Assembly (NCBI GenBank): GCA_023430065.1
Contig: JAEZCG010000181.1
Location: 1-42,847, forward strand
Length of the DNA: 42,847 bases
Source: Pseudomonadota bacterium
GTDB taxonomy: Bacteria > Pseudomonadota > Gammaproteobacteria > Burkholderiales > SHXO01
Reading direction: 5' to 3'
Notes under the pieces: model-generated
What the model was told of the DNA's origin: nothing
The model's database searches: none
Seen by the model: only the letters and a program-made list of their open reading frames with translations
Position numbers and translations under genes: made by a program
Shown: piece after piece, positions 9,117 through 17,499 of the stretch
Position numbering within the stretch: the stretch's first letter is position 1
Layout of the letters: each line of letters begins with the position of its first letter

Positions 9117-9347
9117 CGCCTGCGCATTCCTGATTCGCGCCGCGCGAACCTTCCCGACGCCGACACGCGCGCCGGGGTATCATCCGCCCCCGCCGAACTT
9201 TCCCGGTTTGGCGAGCGTCTCAAGCGCGGCGTGCGCGTGGAATTGTCCCTTTCCCGCGCGAGGCTTTTTCGGGCCACGGCCATGTGCCCTGTTCAGCCCG
9301 CAGTCGCCGGTTGCGCCGCGCCTTCAAACCATACGGAGAAATCAGCA

Positions 9348-9479
9348 ATGACCACCGCAATCCTGCTCGGCGCACCGCTGTGCGTCATCCTCGGCTGCCT
9401 GTACTGGGTGATGTCCTTCTACCAGGAGCAGCACGAACTCAACCGCGAGCTGTGGAAGAAGCACGGGGTCGATATCTGA
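9348..9479 (+). CDS. Small single-pass membrane protein, 43 residues
   Basis: The start is preceded by ACGGAGAA at a suitable distance. The product has one hydrophobic helix (about residues 4-24) followed by a charged amphipathic tail (QEQHELNRELWKKHG). A perfect rho-independent terminator begins 18 bases after the stop, which supports a real transcribed unit. I do not recognise the family. The layout of a helix plus charged tail is typical of small inner-membrane proteins that bind larger complexes, but no partner is evident. Confidence 0.75.
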   Translation: MTTAILLGAPLCVILGCLYWVMSFYQEQHELNRELWKKHGVDI

Positions 9480-9496
9480 TCGAGTCGAATTCTCGA

Positions 9497-9527
9497 GAAA
9501 GCCCCGGCGAGTCCGGGGCTTTCTTTT
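9497..9527 (+). terminator. Rho-independent terminator after the 43-residue membrane protein
   Basis: A perfect 11-bp stem (GAAAGCCCCGG pairing with CCGGGGCTTTC) encloses a 5-base loop and is followed by TTTT. Because A residues lie on the 5' side of the stem, it may also work for transcripts from the right. Confidence 0.93.
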
Positions 9528-9668
9528 GGCAGATCCACGGTGCGCGGCCAAAGACAAGGCTGCGTTGCGCTTCCACCGTCGCACGGCATTCATCGCACGC
9601 GCAGGGTAGCATGGGGCATGCGCTCACCGTATCCCGAGCGAGCCCTTCTCCGGAATAGGGAATAGACG

Positions 9669-10874
9669 ATGTCCGAAGCGTTCCTATGCGACGGCGTGCG
9701 CACGCCCATCGGCCGCTATGGCGGCGCACTCGCGCAGATGCGAACCGACGACCTGGCCGCTCTGCCGCTCAACGCGCTGATGCAACGCCATCGATCCCTG
9801 GATTGGGAAGCGGTGGACGACGTGGTCTACGGCTGCGCGAACCAGGCCGGGGAAGACAATCGAAATGTTGCGCGCATGGCTGCTCTTCTCGCGGGATTGC
9901 CGGTGAGCGTGCCCGGCTGCACCGTCAATCGCCTGTGCGGTTCGGGCATGGAAGCGATCGGTATCGCTGCGCGCGCGATCAAGGCCGGCGAGGCGCATCT
10001 GATCGTCGCGGGCGGTGTCGAGTCGATGACGCGCGCGCCCTTCGTGATGGGCAAGGCTGACAGTGCCTTCTCACGCACCGCCCAGGTATTCGATACCACC
10101 ATCGGCTGGCGCTTCGTCAACAAGCTGATGAAGGAGCAGTACGGGGTCGATTCGATGCCGGAGACCGCCGACAACGTCGCGGCGGATTTCCACATCTCGC
10201 GCGCGGATCAGGACGCCTTCGCGCTGCGCAGCCAGCAGCGCTGGGCGCGTGCGCACGCAGCGGGCAGATTCAAGGACGAGATCGTGCCGGTCGCGCTTCC
10301 CCAACGCAAGGGCGATCCGGTGATGTTCGACACCGACGAGCATCCCCGACCCGACACGACACTCGAGGCGCTGGCGCGGCTGAAGGGCATCAACAAGCCG
10401 GAGCTGAGCGTGACGGCGGGCAATGCCTCCGGGGTGAACGACGGTGCCGCTGCCGTGATCGTCGCCAGCGCGCAGGCACTGAAGCAACACGGTCTGGTGC
10501 CGATCGCGCGCGTCTGTGGCACTGCCGTCGCAGGTGTGGCGCCGCGCATCATGGGCTTCGGTCCGGCCCCTGCGTCGAAGAAGCTCCTCGCACGTCTGGG
10601 CCTGCGCGTGCAGGACATGAACGTCCTGGAGCTCAACGAAGCGTTCGCCAGTCAGGTGCTCGCTGCACTACGGGATCTGGGCGTGGCGGACGACGACGAG
10701 CGGGTCAATCCCAATGGCGGCGCGATCGCGCTCGGTCATCCCCTGGGGATGAGCGGGACTAGGCTGGTATTGACCGCTGCGCGAGAAATACAGCGAAGGC
10801 AGGGCCGATTCGCCCTGTGCACGATGTGCATCGGCGTCGGGCAGGGCATTGCGATGGTGATCGAACGCCTCTAG
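9669..10874 (+). CDS. pcaF: 3-oxoadipyl-CoA thiolase / acetyl-CoA acyltransferase
   Basis: This 401-residue thiolase has all catalytic residues: the acylated C90 in NRLCGSG, H357 in GGAIALGHPLG and C387 in the C-terminal CTMCIGVGQG. Length and overall sequence fit the PcaF/PaaJ group, which cleaves 3-oxoadipyl-CoA to succinyl-CoA and acetyl-CoA as the last step of the beta-ketoadipate pathway. A general fatty acid thiolase remains possible. No other pca gene is adjacent; pcaHG and a pcaB-like gene lie about 13-17 kb to the right. AGGGAA precedes the ATG. The stop TAG overlaps the stop of the convergent 67-residue gene within CTAG. Confidence 0.82.
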   Translation: MSEAFLCDGVRTPIGRYGGALAQMRTDDLAALPLNALMQRHRSLDWEAVDDVVYGCANQAGEDNRNVARMAALLAGLPVSVPGCTVNRLCGSGMEAIGIAARAIKAGEAHLIVAGGVESMTRAPFVMGKADSAFSRTAQVFDTTIGWRFVNKLMKEQYGVDSMPETADNVAADFHISRADQDAFALRSQQRWARAHAAGRFKDEIVPVALPQRKGDPVMFDTDEHPRPDTTLEALARLKGINKPELSVTAGNASGVNDGAAAVIVASAQALKQHGLVPIARVCGTAVAGVAPRIMGFGPAPASKKLLARLGLRVQDMNVLELNEAFASQVLAALRDLGVADDDERVNPNGGAIALGHPLGMSGTRLVLTAAREIQRRQGRFALCTMCIGVGQGIAMVIERL

Positions 10875-11074
10875 CGGGACCGCCGTGAGCCGAACCGAGA
10901 GTCATACTCGGTCAGGCTGATCGCCTCGCCCCCTGACAGGGGAATGAGCATATCGGCCGCCGCCGGGAGGTGCATCAGCTCTTCTCTCACCAGGTCGACG
11001 TACGCGCCGCACAGTACCCGGGCGAGGAAGTCGTCCACCTGCGCGGGTTGGCTGCCTCGAACTACGTGCTTCAT
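10871..11074 (-). CDS. Small hypothetical protein, 67 residues
   Basis: A GGAG ribosome binding site lies 8 bases before the ATG at 11074. The product is a soluble acidic/hydrophobic mixture with a serine-arginine-rich tail (FGSRRSR). I do not recognise the family. It is the last member of the leftward run that includes the tail-tube-like gene, from which it is separated by 152 bases. Its stop is shared with the thiolase stop through CTAG. It could be an accessory of the tail-like protein or unrelated. Confidence 0.5.
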   Translation of the reverse strand: MKHVVRGSQPAQVDDFLARVLCGAYVDLVREELMHLPAAADMLIPLSGGEAISLTEYDSRFGSRRSR

Positions 11075-11226
11075 CGATCAACGCTCCAGATGCAAACTGT
11101 CACGACCCAGGGTCGCAACTCGCGTGCCATGAGGCCGGTCAGCGTAACCCCTGGGCGACGCCGTGTCCAATCCGGATTGTCCCAGTTTTGCGACAAACGC
11201 TTCGCAGCCCGCATCGGCGCGCCACG

Positions 11227-11661
11227 CTAGGCCGACTGGACGTCGACCCCCTCCACCGCCAGCCTCAAGGTCTCGATCAACACCGTGCCCTGCTGCGCAT
11301 CCAGAATGGACCACTGCAGCATGCTGGGAAAGCAGTTGCGCAGCGTCCAGGCGAGCACGGGTTCGTGGGCTGCGTCGAGCAGCCGGACAGTCACGTCGCG
11401 TCGCTCGACGCTGCCGCTACCGATCGTGTTGAGCCAGAGGAAGAACTCATTGTCCGGGGGCATCACACCACGCTCCAGGACGCATTCCCCGATGCGCAAC
11501 AGACCGGGAAGCAGGCGGACGGTCTCCAGGCGGTCTGACCCGTCACGATAGCGGATCACTTCGCGCTCCAGAGCGGGCAGCTGGACTCGAGCGAAGCCGT
11601 TGCGGGTGAAACCGGCATCGACCTGGAAGTTGAAGGCGGGATGCGGATTGTTCGTTGCCAC
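11227..11661 (-). CDS. Phage tail tube-like protein (T4 gp19 / contractile injection family)
   Basis: The 144-residue protein follows the pattern of the T4 gp19-like tail tube family found in phage tails and in Afp/PVC-type contractile injection systems. Visible elements are an N-terminal NPHPAFNFQVD strand, then EREVIRYRDGSD, LPGL, a conserved LERG, RRDVTVRLLD, AWTLRNCFPS and a C-terminal IETLRLAVEG. Such proteins stack as hexameric rings to form a tube. No sheath, baseplate, spike or ATPase gene is nearby, so the gene is an orphan. The GTG start at 11661 has a near-perfect Shine-Dalgarno (AAGGAGG) 4 bases before it; an upstream extension to 11769 overlaps the preceding gene. It lies 23 bases after the 137-residue gene, so the two are probably co-transcribed. 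Confidence 0.82.
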   Translation of the reverse strand: MATNNPHPAFNFQVDAGFTRNGFARVQLPALEREVIRYRDGSDRLETVRLLPGLLRIGECVLERGVMPPDNEFFLWLNTIGSGSVERRDVTVRLLDAAHEPVLAWTLRNCFPSMLQWSILDAQQGTVLIETLRLAVEGVDVQSA

Positions 11662-11684
11662 TGTGCCTCCTTGGGATGGGTCGG

Positions 11685-12098
11685 TCAAAACGCTTCCCGC
11701 AACTGCGTCCACGCCGTCAGGTCGTGCACCAGCGCGCGCTTGCGCGTGTGGCCCGAATCGTCGGTCCACTGCAGTGCGACGCCAAACTTCATCGGCTGGC
11801 GCCGCCGCTCGTACTCGGAGAGCGCGTCGACGAGCAGTCTGACGCGGCGGCCAGGGCCTAGAAACTCCAGCCGGGTATACAGCGGGTTGTGGTCGACCTG
11901 CCGGTCGGCAAGATCGCGCACGGGCCGGTCCAGCTTGACGCGAACCGCGTGCGCGGGCGTCGATCCGATGTTGGCGAGCACGAAATGAAGTGCGCCACGA
12001 TCGATCTCCACGTCGAGAATGACGTCCGAATAGGAACTCCCCGGCGCGGGCGCGGCGACCGGCAACGGCGCGAGGGTGGCGAGCGGCCGGCGCGGCAT
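11685..12098 (-). CDS. Hypothetical beta-rich protein, 137 residues
   Basis: A low-complexity alanine-proline N terminus is followed from about residue 24 by alternating strands (DVILDVEIDRGALHFVLANIG, then AHAVRVKL). This is the signature of an immunoglobulin-like or CARDB-like sandwich, with a basic stretch (RLLVDALSEYERRR) and a charged end. I do not recognise a named family. It lies 12 bases after the SDR gene and 23 bases before the tail-tube-like gene on the same strand, so it is probably its functional partner. No good Shine-Dalgarno precedes the ATG, which makes the exact start uncertain. Confidence 0.65.
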   Translation of the reverse strand: MPRRPLATLAPLPVAAPAPGSSYSDVILDVEIDRGALHFVLANIGSTPAHAVRVKLDRPVRDLADRQVDHNPLYTRLEFLGPGRRVRLLVDALSEYERRRQPMKFGVALQWTDDSGHTRKRALVHDLTAWTQLREAF

Positions 12099-12110
12099 CG
12101 GACAGCGGCT

Positions 12111-12860
12111 CTATACGGCGATCAAGCCGCCATCCACCACCAGTTCCGCCCCGGTGATGTAGGACGCTTCGTCGCTGGCGAGGAAGAGCACGGCGTGCGC
12201 AACCTCCTCGACGCGGCCGGCACGGCGCAGGGGCACGCCCTCGAGCACGCGCGCGCGAATGCCCGGGTCGGCCGAGGTCTGCGAGGTGCGCATGGGCGGC
12301 ATGATGCCCGGATGAACCGAGTTCACGCGGATGCCGTCCGGGCCGAACTGCACGGCGGCCGCCTTGGTCATCGTGCGGATCGCGCCTTTCGCCCCGTTGT
12401 ATCCCATGTGGACGAAATCCTGGCCGACGATGCCGGAGATCGAGGAGACGTTGACGATCGACCCGCCGCCGGCTTCGCGCATGTGCTCGATGGCGAACTT
12501 CATCCCGAGGAAGGTGCCGCGTGCGTTCACGGCCATGAGCCGGTCGAAGGCGGAGACGTCGAGTTTGTCCGGAAGTCCGCCGCTGATCCCGGCGTTGTTC
12601 ACCGCGATATCGAGCCTACCATAGCGCTGCAGCGCCGCCGCGAGCGCCTTCTGCCAGTCGGCTTCCTGGGTAACGTCGTGGTGCACGAAGACCGCGTCTG
12701 CACCGCCGGCGCGGATCGACGCGGCAACCGCCTCGCCCTCGGCGTCCAGTACATCGGTCAGCACCAGCTTCGCCCCCTCCCTGGCGAACACACGTGCCGT
12801 GCTCTCCCCCATCCCCGATGCCGCTCCGGTGATCAGCGCGACCTTGTTCTGCAGTCTCAT
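12111..12860 (-). CDS. SDR family NAD(P)-dependent oxidoreductase (copy 1)
   Basis: This 249-residue classical short-chain dehydrogenase has the nucleotide-binding motif TGAASGMG at residues 11-18, the structural NNAG and the catalytic Ser-Tyr-Lys with YNGAK. Acidic D36 after the second strand suggests NAD rather than NADP. The substrate is probably a secondary alcohol or ketone but is not readable. It is a tandem paralogue of the next gene upstream (12943-13692), of identical length and with long stretches in common, such as the YNGAKGAIRTMTK region. Both end in the same VDGG...AV pattern. A 12-base gap to the 137-residue gene suggests co-transcription. Confidence 0.92.
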   Translation of the reverse strand: MRLQNKVALITGAASGMGESTARVFAREGAKLVLTDVLDAEGEAVAASIRAGGADAVFVHHDVTQEADWQKALAAALQRYGRLDIAVNNAGISGGLPDKLDVSAFDRLMAVNARGTFLGMKFAIEHMREAGGGSIVNVSSISGIVGQDFVHMGYNGAKGAIRTMTKAAAVQFGPDGIRVNSVHPGIMPPMRTSQTSADPGIRARVLEGVPLRRAGRVEEVAHAVLFLASDEASYITGAELVVDGGLIAV

Positions 12861-12942
12861 GCCTCGTTCTCCTGGTGCTTGCGTGTCGGATGGTGCCACG
12901 GCGCGCAATCCGCCGTCGCGGCGCGAAGGAAGCGCCGACTCG

Positions 12943-13692
12943 TTACACCGCGAGAAAGCCGCCGTCCACCGCCAGTTCCGCCCCGGTGATGTAGGACGCT
13001 TCGTCCGAGGCGAGGAACAGGACCGCGTAGGCAGCCTCGTCGGCCGTTCCCGCTCGCCGCATCGGGATTCCGGCGAGCACCTTGGCACGCATGTCGGGGT
13101 CGGATGCCGTCTGCGACGTGCGCATCGGCGGCATCATGCCCGGATGCACGGAGTTCACCCGAATGCCCTGCGGGCCGAACTGTACGGCGGCGGACTTCGT
13201 CATCGTGCGAATCGCGCCCTTCGCGCCGTTGTACCCCATGTGCACGGTCTCCTGCCCGATCATTCCGGAGATCGACGAGAGGTTGACGATCGAGCCACCA
13301 CCGGTCTTCACCATTTCGGGAATCGCACAGCGCATGCCGAGGAAGGTGCCGCGCGCGTTCACCGCCATGATGCGATCGAAGTGCTCGACGCTCATCCGAT
13401 CCTGTAGCGCACCGCTTACGCCCGCGTTGTTCACCAGGATGTCGAGCCGGCCGTAGCGCTGTAGTGTCTGCGTCAGCGCCTCGAGCCACTGCTTCTCGTC
13501 GGCGACGTCCAGCCTAACGAACGCGCTGTCGCCGCCTGCCTCGACGATCCTCCGCGACACCGCCCGCCCGTGCTCTTCGTCGATGTCGGCCACCATGACC
13601 TTCGCACCCTCCGTGCCGAACAGGCGGGCCGCTGCCTCGCCCATCCCGTGCGCGGCACCGCTGATCAGGGCAACCTTGTTCTTCAATCGCAT
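12943..13692 (-). CDS. SDR family NAD(P)-dependent oxidoreductase (copy 2)
   Basis: This 249-residue classical short-chain dehydrogenase has the nucleotide motif SGAAHGMG at residues 10-17, NNAG and catalytic YNGAK. A D at the end of the second strand (VADID) points to NAD preference. It is the first gene of the leftward five-gene run and a clear tandem duplicate of the SDR downstream. The start at 13692 has GGAG-like bases upstream (GAGGAGAACGCG) and faces a 124-base divergent promoter region shared with the DUF2946 gene. A longer frame to 14337 overlaps the DUF2946 gene on the other strand and is not supported. Confidence 0.92.
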   Translation of the reverse strand: MRLKNKVALISGAAHGMGEAAARLFGTEGAKVMVADIDEEHGRAVSRRIVEAGGDSAFVRLDVADEKQWLEALTQTLQRYGRLDILVNNAGVSGALQDRMSVEHFDRIMAVNARGTFLGMRCAIPEMVKTGGGSIVNLSSISGMIGQETVHMGYNGAKGAIRTMTKSAAVQFGPQGIRVNSVHPGMMPPMRTSQTASDPDMRAKVLAGIPMRRAGTADEAAYAVLFLASDEASYITGAELAVDGGFLAV

Positions 13693-13724
13693 CGCGTTCT
13701 CCTCGCCTCTTTCGCGTATTGTCG

Positions 13725-13736
13725 GGCATGCATGCC
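13725..13736. promoter_or_regulatory. Perfect 12-bp palindrome in a divergent promoter region
   Basis: GGCATGCATGCC reads the same on both strands. It lies in the 124-base gap between the leftward SDR run and the rightward DUF2946/TonB receptor module, 33 bases from the SDR start and 81 from the DUF2946 start. A weak rightward promoter, TTGTCG at 13719 with TGTATC at 13742 (17-base spacer), would place the palindrome inside its spacer. This makes it a candidate repressor site. No regulator is encoded nearby. Confidence 0.4.
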
Positions 13737-13816
13737 AATCATGTATCATCCAACGTGAATCGACATCGGCAGCCGCGCGCACCCTGCACGCCGGCGCTGC
13801 CACCCGGAATTGCTTC

Positions 13817-14197
13817 ATGCGCGTTGGCTTCGGCCGGTCGAACCGGCACGTGGTGGTGTGGGTCGCCCTGTTCCTGGCGATCTGCAATGCCGTGGCGCCG
13901 GATCTGCTGCGCATGGCGGCCGTGGCCCGGGGCGAGCAGGTCGTCGAGATCTGCACTGCGTTCGGCATCCAACGCGTCGATTCCCGCTCATCGTCCGACA
14001 AACCCGAGCCCGCTTCCCCCGACACCGCGTGCAAGTTCTGCCTCGGGAGCCAGTCGCCCTGCGCGCCGCTCGTCGCGCAAGGCGACAGCGCGACGCCTGC
14101 ATTCCATCCTGCGCCCTCCGCGCGACTCGACCAGCCGTTCATCGCGCCTCTCGCCCGGATCTTCTCCGGGCCGCGCGGACCGCCCACCACCGTCTGA
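13817..14197 (+). CDS. DUF2946 family protein
   Basis: The 126-residue protein has an N-terminal hydrophobic segment (about residues 11-30), a proline/serine-rich linker and a cysteine motif C72-x2-C75 with C82 further on. This is the layout of DUF2946. Members of this family are often encoded next to TonB-dependent copper receptors and are assumed to sit at the membrane with the cysteine motif in the periplasm, possibly handling copper. The gene is followed by just such a receptor. Only a weak ribosome binding site is visible before 13817; a longer frame upstream is open but lies inside the divergent SDR gene and is unlikely. Confidence 0.75.
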   Translation: MRVGFGRSNRHVVVWVALFLAICNAVAPDLLRMAAVARGEQVVEICTAFGIQRVDSRSSSDKPEPASPDTACKFCLGSQSPCAPLVAQGDSATPAFHPAPSARLDQPFIAPLARIFSGPRGPPTTV

Positions 14198-14245
14198 TCG
14201 CCCGCTGACCTCGTCCTGACGGCCGAGGCCGCTGGCGCCCCTGTC

Positions 14246-14263
14246 GAACCGCCTGCGCGGTTC
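14246..14263. other. Hairpin between DUF2946 gene and TonB receptor
   Basis: GAACCGC and GCGGTTC form a perfect 7-bp stem around a 4-base loop (CTGC). No T-run follows, so it is not a standard terminator. It lies in the 188-base gap before the receptor and could set the relative expression of the two genes. Confidence 0.45.
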
Positions 14264-14385
14264 CCCACCGGCAACTGTCCGCCGCCCGGTCGCCATGCGA
14301 CCAGTGCGGTGTCGTGCGCACGCCCGTGCGTCCGCACCGCGCGGGCAGGATTGCCGCCCCCGGAATGCTCTCGGACGTACGGCTC

Positions 14386-16626
14386 ATGAATGATCGAATC
14401 GGCATCAGCACACTGACAACCCGCCTCTGCACCGGCGCAATCGCCCTATCGCTGCTGGTCGGCACCGCTGTCGACGCGGCGGAACCCTCCGCAGTCACGC
14501 CGGAAGTCGTGGTCTCCTCGACGAGGATCCACTCGGCGAGTCCGGCCACCATTTACCTCGAGGTCGATTCACTGACGGCGCCGCCGCTGGTGACGCGCGA
14601 CACCGCCAAACTCCTGCAGGACATTCCCGGCGTTTCGCTGTCCGGCGCCGGCGGCATATCGAGTCTGCCGGTCATCCAGGGACTGGCGGACGACCGCAAC
14701 CGCATCAGTATCGACGGCATGGACCTCATCTCGTCGTGCGGCAACCACATGAACCCGCCGCTCTCGTATCTGGACCCGGACAGCGTGGGCACGATCGAGG
14801 CGTACACCGGCGCCATTCCTGTGAGCGTCGGCGGCGACAGCATCGGGAGCTCGGTGCTGCTGCGCTCGGCACCGCCGCGCTTCGCAGAGGACGCAGACCG
14901 ACCCCTGGTGAGCGGCGAGCTGGGCGCCTTCTACCGCTCGAACGGCAATGCCCGTGGAGTGTCTGGGGCTGCCACCCTCGCCACACGGCGCGTGAGCCTC
15001 AACTACCGCGGGTCGGCGGCCGAGTCGGACAACTACACGGCCGCCAGGGACTTCAAGCCCGACGCGCTCGCGCAGTGGACCGTCAGCGGCGATCACCCGA
15101 TCGATGGAGCCGAGGTCGGTTCCAGCGCCTACCGTGTGCAGAGCCATGCGCTGGGCATTGCGGCCCGCGACGAGAACCAGCTGTTCTCCCTCGACGCCGC
15201 CATGCAGAACGTGCCGTTCCAGGGCTTCCCCAACCAGCACATGGACATGGTGGACAACGAGACCATGCGTTTCAATGTCGCCTATACCAGGACTCAGGAT
15301 TGGGGCAAGTTTTCCGCACGCATCTACCACGAGGAGACCGATCACGAGATGGACTTCGGCGAGGACAAGCTCTACTGGTACGGGATGGCGCACAACGTGG
15401 CCGGCATGCCGATGATCACCCACGGGCGTACCCTGGGCGCGAAGCTGGATGCCGAGGTCGCTCTGCGCGAACGGGACATCCTGCGCCTCGGCGCGGAATA
15501 CCAGCGCTACCGGCTCGACGACTACTGGCCGCCGGTCGCCAACTCGGCGATGATGTCGCCCAACACCTTTCAGAACATCAAGGACGGCGAGCGCGACCGC
15601 ATCGACGTCTATGGGGAATGGGAAGCGCGCTGGCGCCCCGAATGGTCCACGCTCGCAGGCCTTCGCAGCAGCACGGTGCGCATGGATGCCGGCACCGTGC
15701 AGGGCTACAACGCCAACCCGATGATGTACGGGAATGACGCCGCCGCGTTCAATGCCGCCGAGCGCGATGTGACCGACCACAATATCGACCTGTCGCTCAT
15801 CGCCCGCTTCACGCCTTCCTCCACGCAGTCCTACGAGGCCGGCTATTCGCGCAAGACCCGATCACCGAGTCTGTACGAACGCTACACCTGGTCCACCAAC
15901 GGCATGGCAATGACCATGAACAACTGGGTCAACGACGGCAACGGCTACGTCGGAGATATCGGACTCGAGCCGGAGGTCGCACACACCATCAGCATCGCCG
16001 CCGACTTCCACGATCCGGACCGTACTGCATGGCAGTTCAAGGCGATGGTCTACACCACGCGCGTGCACGACTATATCGACGCGCGCTGCCTGGCGACCTG
16101 CCTGCCCGGACAATTCAACTACTTGAAGCTGGAAAACGCGGATGCGCGCCTGACCGGCATCGATCTGTCGGGTTTCGCCCCGCTCGCGCGCATCGAAGGG
16201 ATCGGCGAATTCACCGGGCGCGCCATCGTGGCTTACGTGCACGGCGAGAACCTGGACACGGACGATGGCTTGTACAACATCATGCCCCTCAACGCGCGGC
16301 TGATCGTCGAGCACCGTCTCGCCGCGTGGACCACCAGTGCGGAGCTCGTGCTCGTCAGTGCCAAGGAGGATGGCTCCGACGTGCGCAACGAGATCGAGAC
16401 CGGCGGATACGGACTGCTCCATCTGCGCACCCGCTACATCGCGAAACACTTCCGCATCGACCTTGGCATCGACAACGTGTTCGACAAGTTTTACGCGCAC
16501 CCGCTGGGCGGCGCCTACATCGGCCAGGGCGCGACGATGTCGCTCAACGGCGCGGGCGCGCCCTACGGCATCGCGGTACCGGGGATGGGGCGATCGCTGT
16601 ACATTGCCGGGACAGTGATGTTTTGA
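14386..16626 (+). CDS. TonB-dependent receptor, copper (OprC-like) type
   Basis: This 746-residue outer-membrane receptor has a signal peptide (residues 1-31, ending VDAA), a TonB-box-like EVVVSS near residue 35, a plug domain (to about 170) and a 22-strand barrel ending in aromatic F. It is rich in Met and His. In the plug, C118-G-N-H-M122 gives the CxxxM half of the copper site described for Pseudomonas OprC. The loop at H285-M-D-M288 could supply the other ligands. A second Met cluster (NGMAMTMNN) lies in the barrel. The neighbouring DUF2946 gene supports copper. The start at 14386 was chosen for the signal peptide; 14365 is also possible, and neither has a strong Shine-Dalgarno. Confidence 0.85.
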   Translation: MNDRIGISTLTTRLCTGAIALSLLVGTAVDAAEPSAVTPEVVVSSTRIHSASPATIYLEVDSLTAPPLVTRDTAKLLQDIPGVSLSGAGGISSLPVIQGLADDRNRISIDGMDLISSCGNHMNPPLSYLDPDSVGTIEAYTGAIPVSVGGDSIGSSVLLRSAPPRFAEDADRPLVSGELGAFYRSNGNARGVSGAATLATRRVSLNYRGSAAESDNYTAARDFKPDALAQWTVSGDHPIDGAEVGSSAYRVQSHALGIAARDENQLFSLDAAMQNVPFQGFPNQHMDMVDNETMRFNVAYTRTQDWGKFSARIYHEETDHEMDFGEDKLYWYGMAHNVAGMPMITHGRTLGAKLDAEVALRERDILRLGAEYQRYRLDDYWPPVANSAMMSPNTFQNIKDGERDRIDVYGEWEARWRPEWSTLAGLRSSTVRMDAGTVQGYNANPMMYGNDAAAFNAAERDVTDHNIDLSLIARFTPSSTQSYEAGYSRKTRSPSLYERYTWSTNGMAMTMNNWVNDGNGYVGDIGLEPEVAHTISIAADFHDPDRTAWQFKAMVYTTRVHDYIDARCLATCLPGQFNYLKLENADARLTGIDLSGFAPLARIEGIGEFTGRAIVAYVHGENLDTDDGLYNIMPLNARLIVEHRLAAWTTSAELVLVSAKEDGSDVRNEIETGGYGLLHLRTRYIAKHFRIDLGIDNVFDKFYAHPLGGAYIGQGATMSLNGAGAPYGIAVPGMGRSLYIAGTVMF

Positions 16627-16656
16627 CGCATGCCGAGCAACGTTCTGGAGAAGGGA

Positions 16657-17457
16657 ATGCAGCGCCGCCTGACCTTACCCGCGAAAGCAACTCGGGGCTA
16701 TGTGACGGGTTGCTGGCTGATACTGGCAGCCGTGTTCGCCACGGTGCACGCGCAGCCGCTCGATGTCTCCAACGGGACGGTGCGGCTCGCGCAGGGTGCG
16801 CCCAACCCCGCGACGCCGACGCCGAAGATGGATCCCGCCACCCTCGAGGTCCTGCTCGGCCAGATCGACGCCTTCGGATTCCATCTGCGCAACGACCCGG
16901 GTGGAGGCATGGTGTCGGTGGTCGTCTATCCGGTCGTGCTGTTTCGCAACGGGGATGCGCTGCAGGACATCGCCCAGCTCGACCCCGCTCATGTGGATCC
17001 GTCGAGCCGCAATGGCGCGGCGTGGACGCGATGGCGGCGCAGCAACGGCAAGGTCGAGATCGAGGGCAATGAAGGGTGGGAAGCGCTCGCTTTCCAGAAG
17101 ATCTACTCGACGCTGCCTTCAGGCATGCGGCTCGATGGACGCTACCGCCCTGTCTCAGGCCGCGACACTGCCGGCAGCGCGGACGCGGCCTCCGGGTGGT
17201 CGGAGTACCGCTTCTTCGCTGACGGTCGCATCATCCGCACACGAGGCGCCGGTGCGTCGCCAGAGGCGCAGGACGGGCCGGCCGCCTCCGGCAGCGTGAC
17301 GCCGGACCGCCGCGGTCGCTATCGCATCGAGGGCCTGGCGCTACGCATCGTCTACGACGATGGGCGCGAGGAGCGCAGGTTCCTCGTGACCGATCCGGCG
17401 CTGCCCCATAGCGCCATCTGGATCGATGGCGCTGCCCATGCGCGGCGCAAGCACTGA
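16657..17457 (+). CDS. Hypothetical exported protein following the copper-type receptor
   Basis: The 266-residue protein has an N-terminal signal peptide (cleavage probably after HA at residue 32), a low-complexity linker and a middle region with strands. Its C-terminal segment is about 40 residues long and patterned as RGRYRIEG...RIVYDDGREERRFLV...IWIDG, which suggests a small beta domain. I do not recognise the family. GGAG lies 6 bases before the ATG at 16657; an ATG at 16630 is less well placed. It starts 30 bases after the receptor stop on the same strand, so it is probably part of the copper module. Confidence 0.75.
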   Translation: MQRRLTLPAKATRGYVTGCWLILAAVFATVHAQPLDVSNGTVRLAQGAPNPATPTPKMDPATLEVLLGQIDAFGFHLRNDPGGGMVSVVVYPVVLFRNGDALQDIAQLDPAHVDPSSRNGAAWTRWRRSNGKVEIEGNEGWEALAFQKIYSTLPSGMRLDGRYRPVSGRDTAGSADAASGWSEYRFFADGRIIRTRGAGASPEAQDGPAASGSVTPDRRGRYRIEGLALRIVYDDGREERRFLVTDPALPHSAIWIDGAAHARRKH

Positions 17458-17499
17458 CCGCTGCCCCGGGCCGCCTGCCGTGCGCGCTATGCCGCAGCG

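Noticed and set aside
10871..12098. Prophage remnant
   Set aside because: Only a tube-like gene is recognisable; there is no integrase, terminase, capsid, lysis gene or attachment site.
14198..14385. Riboswitch before the TonB receptor
   Set aside because: Only one short hairpin is visible; no cobalamin, TPP or other conserved riboswitch core is present.
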